This document shows positions 41,909 through 51,080 of a stretch of DNA of 53,663 nucleotides, in pieces; within the stretch, counting starts at the first letter, position 1; each line of letters begins with the position of its first letter. Location of the stretch: contig CAMCWM010000012.1 of NCBI GenBank assembly GCA_945882215.1, forward strand, positions 1-53,663, given 5' to 3'. The position numbers and the translations under genes were made by a program. Source of the stretch: Akkermansia muciniphila. GTDB taxonomy: Bacteria; Verrucomicrobiota; Verrucomicrobiia; Verrucomicrobiales; Verrucomicrobiaceae. The notes under the pieces were generated by a model. That model did no database searches. It had not been told where the DNA came from and saw nothing but the letters and a program-made list of their open reading frames with translations.

Positions 41909-44494
41909 TCAGCGCCCGATGGTTTGGGCGGTTTCCTGGGGGTTTTTCGCCGCCTGGGCCTCTTTGAGCAGCTTCTGGCAGCGCGGCAGCTCACGGGCCA
42001 CGTCACGCCGGATGACCTCGGCTGAATCCAGCAGATCGATCAGGCGCTGCATGATCAAAACACATTCCGCCGGTCTTCCAGCACGGTACAGCTTGTCAGC
42101 CAGATTGAACCAGTCACGGCAGACGGCAGGATCATCACCCGCCTGGGCGTCCATCAGGCCGGGAATCTGCCGCAATGCAGCCTCGCCCTGCTCTTTCCGG
42201 CCCAGGTCTGACAGTGTCTGAAAATGGCCATAAACAATCGGGGCGGCGGAAGAAGGCAGGCGGTCCTCCCTGCGCACACGGTCCAGCCACAGTTCCGCCA
42301 GCGCCCGCGCCTCCTCGAACCGGCCCAGCACCCGCAGGGCGTCGATCACCCTGGCCGCCTGCCGGTGGGTGATCGGGTCCAGCGGGCCAAGCTGCTGGTC
42401 ACAGGTGCGCAGCGCGTCTTGGCGCAGCTTCAGCACGCCTTCACGATCACCCATTTTCTCCAAGGTTGCAGCCAGCGCATCCAAGGTAGCGTTGGCCTTC
42501 ACATAACCGGGCCCCACCGTGCGCCAGTAAATGGCCAGGGCGCGGCGCGCTCTCGTGATGGATTCATCGATCAGTCCCGCCTCGCGACAATGCTTCGCCA
42601 GGCGGCCTTCAATCCGTGCAGTGAGGGAGTGCCCTTCCCCGAACTCCCGAAGCGCCTGCCCACTAGTCTCGCGCCCCAGCTCCAGCGCCTCCTCATGCCG
42701 CCCCTGCCCGAACACCGCCGTCATCAGCTCAATGCGGCCGATGACGAGGTCAAACCGGTCGTTATTTGACTGATAATGAGCGAGACAGGAGCGCAGCAGC
42801 CCCTCCGCCTCCGCCAGCGCCTTCTGGCTTTTCACCTCCCGGATCAGCCCGTCCGCCAGCGCATACTTCGTCTTGTAAATCGCGGCATCCCCCGAGTCGA
42901 GATGGCCCGTCTGCCAGGAGAGCACCCTGCGCAGCTCGTCACGCGCCTCAGAGGCCGACATGTCGTCTTCGTCGGCGAACTGCATCGCCTTCAATGCCAG
43001 GCGATAACGCATGCTCCAAAGCAGCGGATCATCCGCGTCCAGTTGCGGCTCCACCTGCGCCAGCACGCCCCGGAACAGCCTCAGATCCGTCGGTTTTTTG
43101 AGCATCGTGGCCAAATTCACCAGAATGGTGGCCTTCCGCTGCGGATCTCCTTCAAACTCGCTGATGCGGCGCAGCAGCTCTGTACGAAACTGGTCCGCAT
43201 CCACCTCCCGGCCCGCCAGATGCTCGTCCAAGCCCTTGGCGGTGTCCAAAATGATCGCCGAGATCTCGTCCGAGTCCGCTTTTTCCCTGAGCGCGGCCTT
43301 TTCAGCTTCCCGCGCCTTCACCGCCTGCCACACGGAAACCGCCGCTCCAACGACCAGCGACACCGACGTGCCCAAGATCGCCAACGTCGCCGCCTTGTGC
43401 CGCAATGCCAGCTTCCCTAGCCGCTCGAACGATCCCACCGAACGGGATTGAATCGGTTTCCCGCTCAGAAAGCGCTCCAATTCATCCGCCAGGAACCCGG
43501 CGCTCGGCAGCCGCCGGGAAGGCTGTTTTTCCAGGCAACGCAGGATCAAGGTGGCCAGATCTCGTTGAATTTGAGAGATCTGGCTCATTGATGGTGCCAC
43601 CGGCTTCGTCTCGGCCAGCTTCGCGCTCGAACGTGAGATCAGCTTCCCGGTGGAGCTGATCTCCGGCTCCTCCTGCGTGATCCGCCGCATCACCTCCACC
43701 GCGCTGCCTCCCTGGAACGGCAGCTTGTCCGTCAGCATCTGGTAAAGCATCACCCCCAGCGCCCACACGTCGCTGGCCGTCGTGACCTCCCTCGCCTTCC
43801 CCGCCGCCTGCTCCGGGCTCATGTAATGCGGCGTCCCCACATGCGCCTGCGTACGCGTGAGCTGAAACTCCGCGTCCAGCAGCTTCGCCAGGCCAAAATC
43901 TGACAGCATCGGCTTCCCGGCCACGTCCAGCAGGATGTTCGCCGGTTTCAGATCCCGATGCAGCACGCCGTGGTCATGCGCATGCTGCACTGCCCGGGCG
44001 ATGCGGCTCATCAGCATGGCCGCCTCGCGGTCAGGCAGCACCCCGCGTTTTTTGATGCGGCCCGCCAGCGATCCGCCCTCTGCCAGCCGCATGGTGTAAT
44101 ACGGCATCCCGTCTTCTTCTCCAGAATCATAGATCGGGATGATGTCCGGGTGGTCGAGCTGCGCGATGGCCTGCGTCTCCGCCCGAAAGCGGGCCGCCTC
44201 CTCCCGTGTGGCAAATTGGGCGTTGCGGATGACCTTCAAGGCCACCACACGCTTCAATTTCACATCCTCCGCCTCATAAACAATGCCCATGCCGCCGCTG
44301 GCGATCTCCCGCACCAGCCGATAACCCGCAAATTCACATGGCAAGCTCAGTGTCCGTGCTGGCGGCGCGTTCTCCTGTGCTGATGGCGCGGCTTCCAGCC
44401 CCTCGTTGAGCAGGCACGCCAGGCAGACGCCGTCGTTTTCCAACTTGGCGGAGCAGACAGGACACGTTTTCGTCTTTTGGAAGTCAGTGTTCAT
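41909..44494 (-). CDS. Membrane-anchored Ser/Thr protein kinase with N-terminal zinc ribbon (second of tandem pair)
   Basis: About 861 residues from ATG 44494, chosen because MNTDFQKTKTCPVCSAKL aligns exactly with the N-terminus of the paralogue. ATG 44524 (ATGA overlap with that gene's stop) adds ten residues. Order: a zinc ribbon (CPVC...CLAC), a Hanks-type kinase (glycine loop IASGGMGIVYEAED, VALKVI lysine, catalytic HRDLKPANILLD, DFGLAKLL, GTPHYMSPEQA), a membrane helix near residue 370 (ATLAILGTSVSLVVGAAVSV), then an all-helical, TPR-like C-terminal half. Its sensor half differs from the paralogue's. Likely co-transcribed with the ECF sigma factor. Confidence 0.92.
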   Translation of the reverse strand: MNTDFQKTKTCPVCSAKLENDGVCLACLLNEGLEAAPSAQENAPPARTLSLPCEFAGYRLVREIASGGMGIVYEAEDVKLKRVVALKVIRNAQFATREEAARFRAETQAIAQLDHPDIIPIYDSGEEDGMPYYTMRLAEGGSLAGRIKKRGVLPDREAAMLMSRIARAVQHAHDHGVLHRDLKPANILLDVAGKPMLSDFGLAKLLDAEFQLTRTQAHVGTPHYMSPEQAAGKAREVTTASDVWALGVMLYQMLTDKLPFQGGSAVEVMRRITQEEPEISSTGKLISRSSAKLAETKPVAPSMSQISQIQRDLATLILRCLEKQPSRRLPSAGFLADELERFLSGKPIQSRSVGSFERLGKLALRHKAATLAILGTSVSLVVGAAVSVWQAVKAREAEKAALREKADSDEISAIILDTAKGLDEHLAGREVDADQFRTELLRRISEFEGDPQRKATILVNLATMLKKPTDLRLFRGVLAQVEPQLDADDPLLWSMRYRLALKAMQFADEDDMSASEARDELRRVLSWQTGHLDSGDAAIYKTKYALADGLIREVKSQKALAEAEGLLRSCLAHYQSNNDRFDLVIGRIELMTAVFGQGRHEEALELGRETSGQALREFGEGHSLTARIEGRLAKHCREAGLIDESITRARRALAIYWRTVGPGYVKANATLDALAATLEKMGDREGVLKLRQDALRTCDQQLGPLDPITHRQAARVIDALRVLGRFEEARALAELWLDRVRREDRLPSSAAPIVYGHFQTLSDLGRKEQGEAALRQIPGLMDAQAGDDPAVCRDWFNLADKLYRAGRPAECVLIMQRLIDLLDSAEVIRRDVARELPRCQKLLKEAQAAKNPQETAQTIGR

Positions 44495-44520
44495 CCGTTC
44501 AGTCAAAGAAGGCAGACGGC

Positions 44521-47097
44521 TCATTTCTCTGCCATTGAGCTTGCCAGCATGATTTGTGCGCGTTCCAGCCGCTTTTTCGCCAGCGGCAGCTCGATCTCTG
44601 CCAGCCTGGGTTTTTCCGCGCCCCGCTGTTCAAAGGTCTGTATCACTGGTTTGAGCACTGGAACGGCCTCGACAGGCCGTTTCTGGTCCAGCAGCGTCTC
44701 CGCCAGGTCGGACATGTCGGCAAAACGCTGCAAACTCTCTGGGTCGTGCTGTTGCATGAGCGTTAAAAGCTCCCGCTGCGCCTTTTCAGCCTCCAGATGC
44801 CATCCGTACAGGCGCAGGTTCAGCGAGTGACGCCGCAAGAGCACGATCGCTTCGGCAGGCAGTGTGCCACCATGGTCCCGCGCACGCTCCAACCACACCG
44901 CCCCCTCCGCCACCGCCTGCGAGAGCTGGTTTTGCGCCTCAAGCGTCGCCAGCAGGTCCGTCGCCCGTCTCAGTGTGGACACATGCGCGGAGCCGAGTTG
45001 GTGGTCGCACTCACGCAGCACCTCACGTCGCAGGCGCAGCAGCCCGGCGGTGTCTCCTTTCTCCCGCAGGGTCTCCACCTGCCTGGCCAAAAATGCCTCC
45101 GCGTCCGTATGCCCGGGACCGACGGAGGCCCAGTAGCTCTCCAGCGCCTGCCTGCCGGTTTCCAGTGCCTCATCCAGCAACCCTGCGTCCCGGCAGTTCC
45201 GCGCATGACGGGCAAAAGTGTAGGCCGTGCGCAGATGATCCCTGCCCAGTTCCGCCACTGCCAGACGACCGTTCTCGCGTCCCTGCTTCAGCGCGTCTTC
45301 CCGCCTGCCCGCACGAAACAGGGCCATGGCATAGTCGAAGCGAAAACGCACCACATAGCCAGGATCGAGCCCTGGGTGATCCCGTCCCAGCCGCAAAGTC
45401 TCCTCCAGCAGCGTCACCGCCTCCTGCTGCTCAGCCTTGTCCTCACCAACAGAGAGCTTGTCCGCGAGGTAAAGCTGCACGCTGATCCTGTCGAAATCTC
45501 TTTCCGGCAGATGCTCGCGCTGCCAGGCCCGAATAGCACGCAGCTCGGCGATGATCGCGGGGCGGGGCATGGAACCCGTGCTCACACGCCACAGTGCCAG
45601 GTTCGCACGCAGCCGCCACAGGGTCTTGTCATCCGCTGGCAGTTGCTGTTTCAACTCCGCCAGCACTTCCTCGAAGACCTGCTCCGCCTCCTTGCCTGCC
45701 TGCAATGACAGCCCGCTGAGGAGCTGCGCCTTGTGTTCCGGGCTGCCTTTGTAGGCGATGATGCGGTCCGTCAGCATCTGGCGCAGGTTCTGAACGTCCT
45801 TCACACGGGAGCCGCTGCTCGGCAGCATCTCGTTCACGGTATTGAGCACAAGCTGGCTGATGGCCTCCGCCTCCGCTTTTTGCCTGAGCGCTTCTTTTCC
45901 AGCCTCCGTGGCCTTCACCGCCTGCCAGACAGATACCACGGTACCCACGACCAGTGACAGCGACATGCCGAGGATGGCAAACGCGGCCGCCTTGTTGCGC
46001 AGCGCCAGCTTCCACAGCCGCTCGAATGATCCCACGGGTCGGGATTGAACAGGCTTCCCGCAGAGAAAGCGCTCGAGCTCATCCGCCAGGAACCCGGCGC
46101 TCGGCAACCGCCGCGCAGGCTGCTTTTCCAGGCAGCGCAGGATCAGGGTGGCCAGATCTCGTTGAATTTGAGAGATCTGGCTCATCGAAGGTGCCCCCGG
46201 CTTCGTATCGGCCGACTTCGCGCTCGAACGTGAGATCAACTTACCGGTGGAACTGATCTCAGGCTCTTCTTGGGTGATACGCCGCATCACCTCCACCGCG
46301 CTGCCGCCTTGGAACGGCAGTTTGTCCGTCAGCAGTTGATAGAGCATCACCCCCAATGCCCATACATCACTCGCCGTCGTGACCTCCTTCGCCCGCCCCG
46401 CCGCCTGCTCCGGGCTCATGTAATGCGGCGTTCCCACATGCGCCTGGGTGCGTGTGAGCTGAAACTCCGCGTCCAGCAGCTTCGCCAGCCCAAAATCCGA
46501 CAGCATCGGCTTTCCGGCCACATCCAGCAGGATGTTCGCTGGTTTCAGGTCACGATGCAGCACCCCGTGATCGTGCGCATGCTGCACGGCACGCGCAATC
46601 CGGCTCATCAGCATGGCCGCCTCGCGGTCCGGCAAAACTCCGCGTTTTTTGATGCGGTCGGCCAGCGATCCGCCCTCCGCCAGCCGCATGGTGTAATACG
46701 GCATTCCTTCCTCCTCCCCGCTCTCGTAAATAGGCACGATGTCCGGGTGATCAAGCTGGGCAATGGCCTCGGTCTCCGCCCTGAAGCGGGCCACTTCCTC
46801 ACGGGTCGCGAAAATCGCGTTGCGGATCACCTTCAGGGCCACGACGCGCTTGAGCTTCCGGTCCTCAGCCTCATAAACGATGCCCATGCCGCCACTGGCG
46901 ATCTCCCGCACCAGCCGATAACCGGCAAATTCGCACGGAAGGGCCAACGCCCTCGCCGAAGGCGGCTTTGCTTCCGCCGGGGATGCTTGTTCTGCAAGAA
47001 TGCCCTCATTGAGAAGGCACGCCAGACAGACGCCATCGTCTTCCAGCCTGGCGGAGCAGACAGGGCACGTTTTCTTCACTTGGGCGGCGGCGTTCAT
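44521..47097 (-). CDS. Membrane-anchored Ser/Thr protein kinase with N-terminal zinc ribbon (first of tandem pair)
   Basis: 858 residues. The N-terminal zinc ribbon (TCPVCSARLEDDG, CLACLL) is followed by a complete Hanks-type kinase domain with IASGGMGIVYEAED, VALKVI, HRDLKPANILLD, DFGLAK and MSPEQAAG. A membrane helix (AAAFAILGMSLSLVVGTVVS) separates it from a TPR-like helical C-terminus. Kinase halves of the two paralogues are almost identical, whereas the C-terminal halves align only loosely. It starts 15 bp downstream of the sigma-factor gene, giving the order sigma-kinase-kinase seen in ECF-STK loci of the PVC group. Confidence 0.93.
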   Translation of the reverse strand: MNAAAQVKKTCPVCSARLEDDGVCLACLLNEGILAEQASPAEAKPPSARALALPCEFAGYRLVREIASGGMGIVYEAEDRKLKRVVALKVIRNAIFATREEVARFRAETEAIAQLDHPDIVPIYESGEEEGMPYYTMRLAEGGSLADRIKKRGVLPDREAAMLMSRIARAVQHAHDHGVLHRDLKPANILLDVAGKPMLSDFGLAKLLDAEFQLTRTQAHVGTPHYMSPEQAAGRAKEVTTASDVWALGVMLYQLLTDKLPFQGGSAVEVMRRITQEEPEISSTGKLISRSSAKSADTKPGAPSMSQISQIQRDLATLILRCLEKQPARRLPSAGFLADELERFLCGKPVQSRPVGSFERLWKLALRNKAAAFAILGMSLSLVVGTVVSVWQAVKATEAGKEALRQKAEAEAISQLVLNTVNEMLPSSGSRVKDVQNLRQMLTDRIIAYKGSPEHKAQLLSGLSLQAGKEAEQVFEEVLAELKQQLPADDKTLWRLRANLALWRVSTGSMPRPAIIAELRAIRAWQREHLPERDFDRISVQLYLADKLSVGEDKAEQQEAVTLLEETLRLGRDHPGLDPGYVVRFRFDYAMALFRAGRREDALKQGRENGRLAVAELGRDHLRTAYTFARHARNCRDAGLLDEALETGRQALESYWASVGPGHTDAEAFLARQVETLREKGDTAGLLRLRREVLRECDHQLGSAHVSTLRRATDLLATLEAQNQLSQAVAEGAVWLERARDHGGTLPAEAIVLLRRHSLNLRLYGWHLEAEKAQRELLTLMQQHDPESLQRFADMSDLAETLLDQKRPVEAVPVLKPVIQTFEQRGAEKPRLAEIELPLAKKRLERAQIMLASSMAEK

Positions 47098-47112
47098 GCG
47101 TGGGACGAAATA

Positions 47113-47757
47113 TCAGCCCGCAGACAGCAGCCCCACGAGGTAACGCAGCTCTTCATCCACCGCATCGTCGCTCGAAACGACGTTTCTCACCTCCTCGCGC
47201 AGCAGCACGCCGAAACGCCGCCGCAAATCTGCGGCCGCCTTCCGCACCGCGCCGTGGTTCATGTCAAAACGCCCCGCCAGCTCCTCCCAGTCCGGGTTCT
47301 GGCCGTCGGTGGCAAAGGTGCGCTGCCGTAGTTCCTGCAAAAACTCACTGCGCTCACGTTGTGCCAGCTCTTCCTCCAACCGCATCATGGCCTGGTCCAC
47401 CATCGCCCGTGCCCAGCCGCGATCATAGGCCCGGTCGGGTGATTCGCCCTCGATCAGCGCCGGTTCATCGATACGGGAGCCGAATTCATCCATCGCCAAC
47501 ATCGGCGCATCTCCGCCGCGTTTCTCCGCCCGCGCCTTTTTGAACTCATTGGCCAGCCAGTTCGTGAAGCAACGCAGCAGAAAACTACGGAACCGCACCT
47601 CGCCGCGCTGAACATTCCGCAGCATCTCCTGCGACAGCAGATGCTCAAAGAAACCCTGCACCGCGTCCGACGCCGCGTCGTGATCCAAGCTCCTCTGTCG
47701 TACAAACACATACAAAGGCCGCCAGTAGGCCCGGCCCAGCCGCTCCAGCCCCGTCAA
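47113..47757 (-). CDS. ECF-type sigma factor, N-terminus cut off by an in-frame amber codon
   Basis: The longest uninterrupted reading uses TTG 47757 and gives 214 residues: region 2 (YWRPLYVFVRQRSLDHDAAS, DAVQGFFEHLLSQ) and region 4 (PDWEELAGRFDMNHGAVRKA, then AADLRRRFGVLLREEV). It is the PVC-type ECF/STK-associated family. Upstream, the same frame continues to ATG 47868 as MNDGTIALTASQPAANSGLF-PATMWSMI, then a TAG (47784-47782), then AARQDEQALTG. The family normally has FPATRWSLIL-AA here, so the amber replaces a Leu codon. The product may start internally, need readthrough, or be inactive. Downstream are two kinases likely to regulate it. Confidence 0.82.
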   Translation of the reverse strand: MTGLERLGRAYWRPLYVFVRQRSLDHDAASDAVQGFFEHLLSQEMLRNVQRGEVRFRSFLLRCFTNWLANEFKKARAEKRGGDAPMLAMDEFGSRIDEPALIEGESPDRAYDRGWARAMVDQAMMRLEEELAQRERSEFLQELRQRTFATDGQNPDWEELAGRFDMNHGAVRKAAADLRRRFGVLLREEVRNVVSSDDAVDEELRYLVGLLSAG

Positions 47758-47868
47758 CGCCTGCTCATCCTGCCGCGCCGCCTAGATCATCGACCACATC
47801 GTCGCCGGAAACAGCCCGCTATTGGCGGCTGGCTGAGAGGCTGTGAGCGCGATGGTTCCGTCGTTCAT
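47758..47868 (-). other. N-terminal remnant of the sigma-factor gene including the TAG codon
   Basis: This stretch is in frame with the sigma-factor reading frame, starts with ATG 47868 and encodes 28 family-like residues before TAG (47782-47784), then eight sense codons up to TTG 47757. A one-base change (TTG or CTG to TAG) would explain it. Confidence 0.75.
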
Positions 47869-47978
47869 GAGACGATTACGTTCCTAAAGCTGAAAGACTT
47901 TGAAACTACTCCATAGGCAGGACTTGGAGAAAACAAGATTTGTAAATAGAACGCAAGCAGCTAATCCCCAGCCAACCC

Positions 47979-49232
47979 TTGAGTGATTTGATCGATCTCG
48001 ACAAACGCCACCTCTGGCACCCTTTCACGCCGATGCAGCCATGGTGTGCGGCGGATCACGTCCCGTTGATGCTGGTGGAAGGACACGGCTGCACACTGCG
48101 GGATCAGTTCGGCAACCAGTATCTCGACGGCAACGCCTCCATCTGGACGAACATCCACGGTCACAATCATCCTGCCATCAATGCGGCGATCACAGAACAG
48201 CTCGGCAAGGTGGCGCACACCTCGTTTCTCGGGTTCACCCACGAACCGGCGATCCGGCTGGCGAAAGAACTCGTCGATCTATTGCCGGGAAAGAAGCTCA
48301 CACGGGCCTTTTTCACCGACAACGGCTCCACCGCCATCGAATCGGCGGTGCGGATGGCTTTGCAGTATTGGAAGCAGAACGGCAGGCCCCAGCGTGACAC
48401 ACTGGTGGCCTTTGACCGCGCCTACCATGGCGACACGCTCGGCGCGGCCAGTCTCGGCGGCATTCCGCTCTTCAAAGGCAGCGGCAACGACTTCGGCTAC
48501 CGCGTCCTCACGGTCCCAAGTCTTGACGCCCTTGACCTCTTGACCGTTGACGAGCGTAACCGCATCGCCGCCGTGGTCATCGAGCCGCTGATCCAGGGTG
48601 CCGCCGGGATGCGCCTGTGGCCGCAAGGCATGCTGAAGGCGCTGGACGCGTGGTGTCAGTCCGAAGACGTGTTTTTGATCCTCGACGAGGTCATGACCGG
48701 CTTTGGCCGCACGGGCAAAATGTTTGCCTGCGAGCATGAAGGCGTCGTTCCCGACTTTCTCTGCCTCGCTAAGGGTCTGACGGGCGGTTACCTGCCGCTG
48801 GCGGCCACCTTGACCTCGGAACGCGTGTTTGAAGGCTTCCTCGGCGAGCCGCACGAGGGCCGCACGTTTTTCTACGGCCACAGCTACGCCGGCAGCCAGC
48901 TCGGCTGTGCCGCGGCACTGGCCAGTTTGCGAGTTTTCCGCGACGAACGCGTGCTGGAACAGCTTCCGGCCAAAATCGCGCGCTTGAGCGAGCTGATGGG
49001 CGACATGCCCGCTTTCCGCCACTGCGGCATGATCGCGGCGATGACGGTGGATTCGCCCGATTTGACCATGGGCACGAAAGTCTGCCTCGCCGCACGCAAA
49101 CACGGCCTGCTCACACGTCCCATCGGCAACACGCTCGTGCTGATGCCACCGTTGTGCATCACACTCGAAGAAATCGAGCGCTTGGTGGCCGCGCTACGGA
49201 CCGCAGTGGCTGAAGTTACTGCGCCGCTGTGA
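47979..49232 (+). CDS. bioA: Adenosylmethionine-8-amino-7-oxononanoate aminotransferase
   Basis: A 417-residue PLP-dependent class III aminotransferase of biotin synthesis (KAPA to DAPA using SAM). Signature parts: [12 protein letters not shown] at the N-terminus, [67 protein letters not shown] and the PLP-lysine region [14 protein letters not shown]. The best start is TTG 47979 (no ATG fits, and no clear Shine-Dalgarno sequence is seen). It is a stand-alone gene; bioD, bioF and bioB are not adjacent. Its 3' end overlaps the convergent pit gene by 17 bp. Confidence 0.95.
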   Translation: MSDLIDLDKRHLWHPFTPMQPWCAADHVPLMLVEGHGCTLRDQFGNQYLDGNASIWTNIHGHNHPAINAAITEQLGKVAHTSFLGFTHEPAIRLAKELVDLLPGKKLTRAFFTDNGSTAIESAVRMALQYWKQNGRPQRDTLVAFDRAYHGDTLGAASLGGIPLFKGSGNDFGYRVLTVPSLDALDLLTVDERNRIAAVVIEPLIQGAAGMRLWPQGMLKALDAWCQSEDVFLILDEVMTGFGRTGKMFACEHEGVVPDFLCLAKGLTGGYLPLAATLTSERVFEGFLGEPHEGRTFFYGHSYAGSQLGCAAALASLRVFRDERVLEQLPAKIARLSELMGDMPAFRHCGMIAAMTVDSPDLTMGTKVCLAARKHGLLTRPIGNTLVLMPPLCITLEEIERLVAALRTAVAEVTAPL

Positions 49233-50316
49233 TGAGCCTGTGGAACACATAGCCGAGCAGGGCGGTGGCGGGGATGGTCATCACCCAGGCCCAGACAATG
49301 CTTTCGATGAGCGGCCAGCGCATGGAGCCCCAGCGTTTCGCGGCACCGACACCCATGATCGACGTGGTGATCGTGTGCGTGGTGCTCACCGGCATACCCA
49401 TGTAACCGGTGGCCGCGAGGATGGTGGCGGCGGTCGTTTCTGCCGCGAAACCATGCACGGGCTTCATTTTGACCATCTTGTGCCCCAGGGTCTTGATGAT
49501 GCGCCAGCCGCCCGCGTAGGTGCCGGCCGCCATCGTGATGGCACAGGACATGACGATCCAGATGGGGATTGAGGCCGACTTGTCAGGAATTCTCAAAAAA
49601 CTCAGCCACTCCGGCAGTCCATTGAGCTCGCCGGCCTGCGTGGCGGCAAACAGCGTCAGCATGATCACGCCCATCGTCTTCTGCGCATCCGCCATGCCGT
49701 GGCCGAATCCCATGTAGCCGGCGCTGACAACCTGGAGCCGACCAAACACCGAGTTTACCTTGTGCGGCCGCCAGTTGCGGATGAGCCAGAACAGGAAGCC
49801 CATGAACAGAAAACCCACCACCAGTCCCAGCAGCGGTGAGGTGATCATCGGCACCACGACTTTGTGATAAATGCCCTCCATGCTCTCCTTGCCCGTCACT
49901 TTGTCGATCTTCACCCGCGACCAGATGAGCACATTCCAGTTGCCCCCCGCAGCTCCCAAGCTCGCGCCGATCAGCCCGCCCACGAGCGCATGGGTGGAGC
50001 TTGAGGGCATGCCAAACCACCAGGTGATCAGATTCCAGATGATGCCGGCAAGCATCGCGCAAAACACCGTCAGCGTCGTCACTGCGACGACCTTGTCATC
50101 GACGATGCCGCTGTGGATGGTCTTGGCCACGGCCTGGCCGAAGAAGGCCCCGACCAGATTCATCCCGGCTGCCAGCAGCAGCGCCTGGCGTGGCGTGAGC
50201 ACCTTGGTGGAGACCACGGTGGCGATGGCGTTGGCCGTGTCGTGAAAGCCGTTGATGTACTCGAAGGCATACACCACGAGCAGAACGACAAGGAGCAGGA
50301 ACAGCGCGGTAGTCAT
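49216..50316 (-). CDS. pit: Inorganic phosphate transporter, PiT family
   Basis: A 366-residue membrane protein with about ten hydrophobic segments. Both PiT family repeats are visible: YINGFHDTANAIATVVSTK near the N-terminus, and MGFGHGMADAQKTMGVIML in the second half, which is the variant GxxDAQ motif. Also typical are SSSTHALVGGLIGA and PVSTTHTITTSIMGVGA. It is a low-affinity phosphate/metal-phosphate symporter of the inner membrane. It is the last gene of a porin-DUF47-Pit set, 21 bp after the DUF47 gene. Confidence 0.95.
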   Translation of the reverse strand: MTTALFLLLVVLLVVYAFEYINGFHDTANAIATVVSTKVLTPRQALLLAAGMNLVGAFFGQAVAKTIHSGIVDDKVVAVTTLTVFCAMLAGIIWNLITWWFGMPSSSTHALVGGLIGASLGAAGGNWNVLIWSRVKIDKVTGKESMEGIYHKVVVPMITSPLLGLVVGFLFMGFLFWLIRNWRPHKVNSVFGRLQVVSAGYMGFGHGMADAQKTMGVIMLTLFAATQAGELNGLPEWLSFLRIPDKSASIPIWIVMSCAITMAAGTYAGGWRIIKTLGHKMVKMKPVHGFAAETTAATILAATGYMGMPVSTTHTITTSIMGVGAAKRWGSMRWPLIESIVWAWVMTIPATALLGYVFHRLITAAQ

Positions 50317-50337
50317 GGAATCGCGGTCTGCTACGGA

Positions 50338-50970
50338 TCAGGAATTTTTCAAAACGATGTGGGCAATGACGTTCCCCGCGTCACGGCAGCGGTCCACGAC
50401 CTTCTCCATCAAATCGTAGAGGTCTTTCAGTATGATGACCACCACCGCATCCTTCTCGGTGGTGTAAAGCTCGCGCAGACACTCCAGCATCAGCTTGTCG
50501 GCATCACCCTCGACCTTCTGGAGCCTGGCGTTGAGCTCCTTGATGCGCTCCAGATGCAGCTTTTTGCGCAGTTCGCCGACCATGGTCACCACGATCTCGA
50601 TGGCCTCTTGCTTCATCTGCATCTGTTTGGAGAAATCCACTGGCCCCAGGCGGGTACGGCAGATCAACACACGCTCAGCGATCTTTTCGACGGTTTTGGG
50701 GATCTTATAGAGCACGTTGGCCAGCGCCTCGATGTCCTCGCGTTCCAGTTCCGTCACAAAAGTGCGGCACAGCGCCTCGTCGATCTGCTGGGTGATTTTT
50801 TTGTCCTCACGGCGGGAGGCGATGAGCGCGTCGAGGTTCTGCGTGGGATCAATGGGCAGGCTCAGCAGCTTTTGCAGTGCCTGGATGCTCTGCTTGGCCT
50901 GCGCTGCGCTGGCTTCGAGCAGGTCGTAGAAGATGTCGGTTTTGCCGAAGATTTTTTGGAAGGAGATCAT
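50338..50970 (-). CDS. DUF47 (PhoU-like) protein, Pit accessory
   Basis: 210 residues from ATG 50970 (MISFQKIFGKTDIFYDLLE); the frame opens 38 codons upstream but family length favours this start. It is an all-helical PhoU-like protein with the DUF47/TIGR00153 pattern (FYDLLEASAAQAKQSIQALQ, then LYKIPKTVEKIAERVL, and C-terminal VVVIILKDLYDLMEKVVDRC). DUF47 genes commonly sit next to pit genes and are thought to regulate Pit activity. The spacing of 21 bp to pit supports co-transcription. Confidence 0.92.
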   Translation of the reverse strand: MISFQKIFGKTDIFYDLLEASAAQAKQSIQALQKLLSLPIDPTQNLDALIASRREDKKITQQIDEALCRTFVTELEREDIEALANVLYKIPKTVEKIAERVLICRTRLGPVDFSKQMQMKQEAIEIVVTMVGELRKKLHLERIKELNARLQKVEGDADKLMLECLRELYTTEKDAVVVIILKDLYDLMEKVVDRCRDAGNVIAHIVLKNS

Positions 50971-51080
50971 GAGAGAGACGTGCTTAGCAGATAGAGCGAA
51001 GGGGCTGCGGGCTGTCAAGACAGGTCCCGAATGGTTTTGTGACGGATTCGTTTCAAGGCGGCATATAGGAGTATTTTTGC

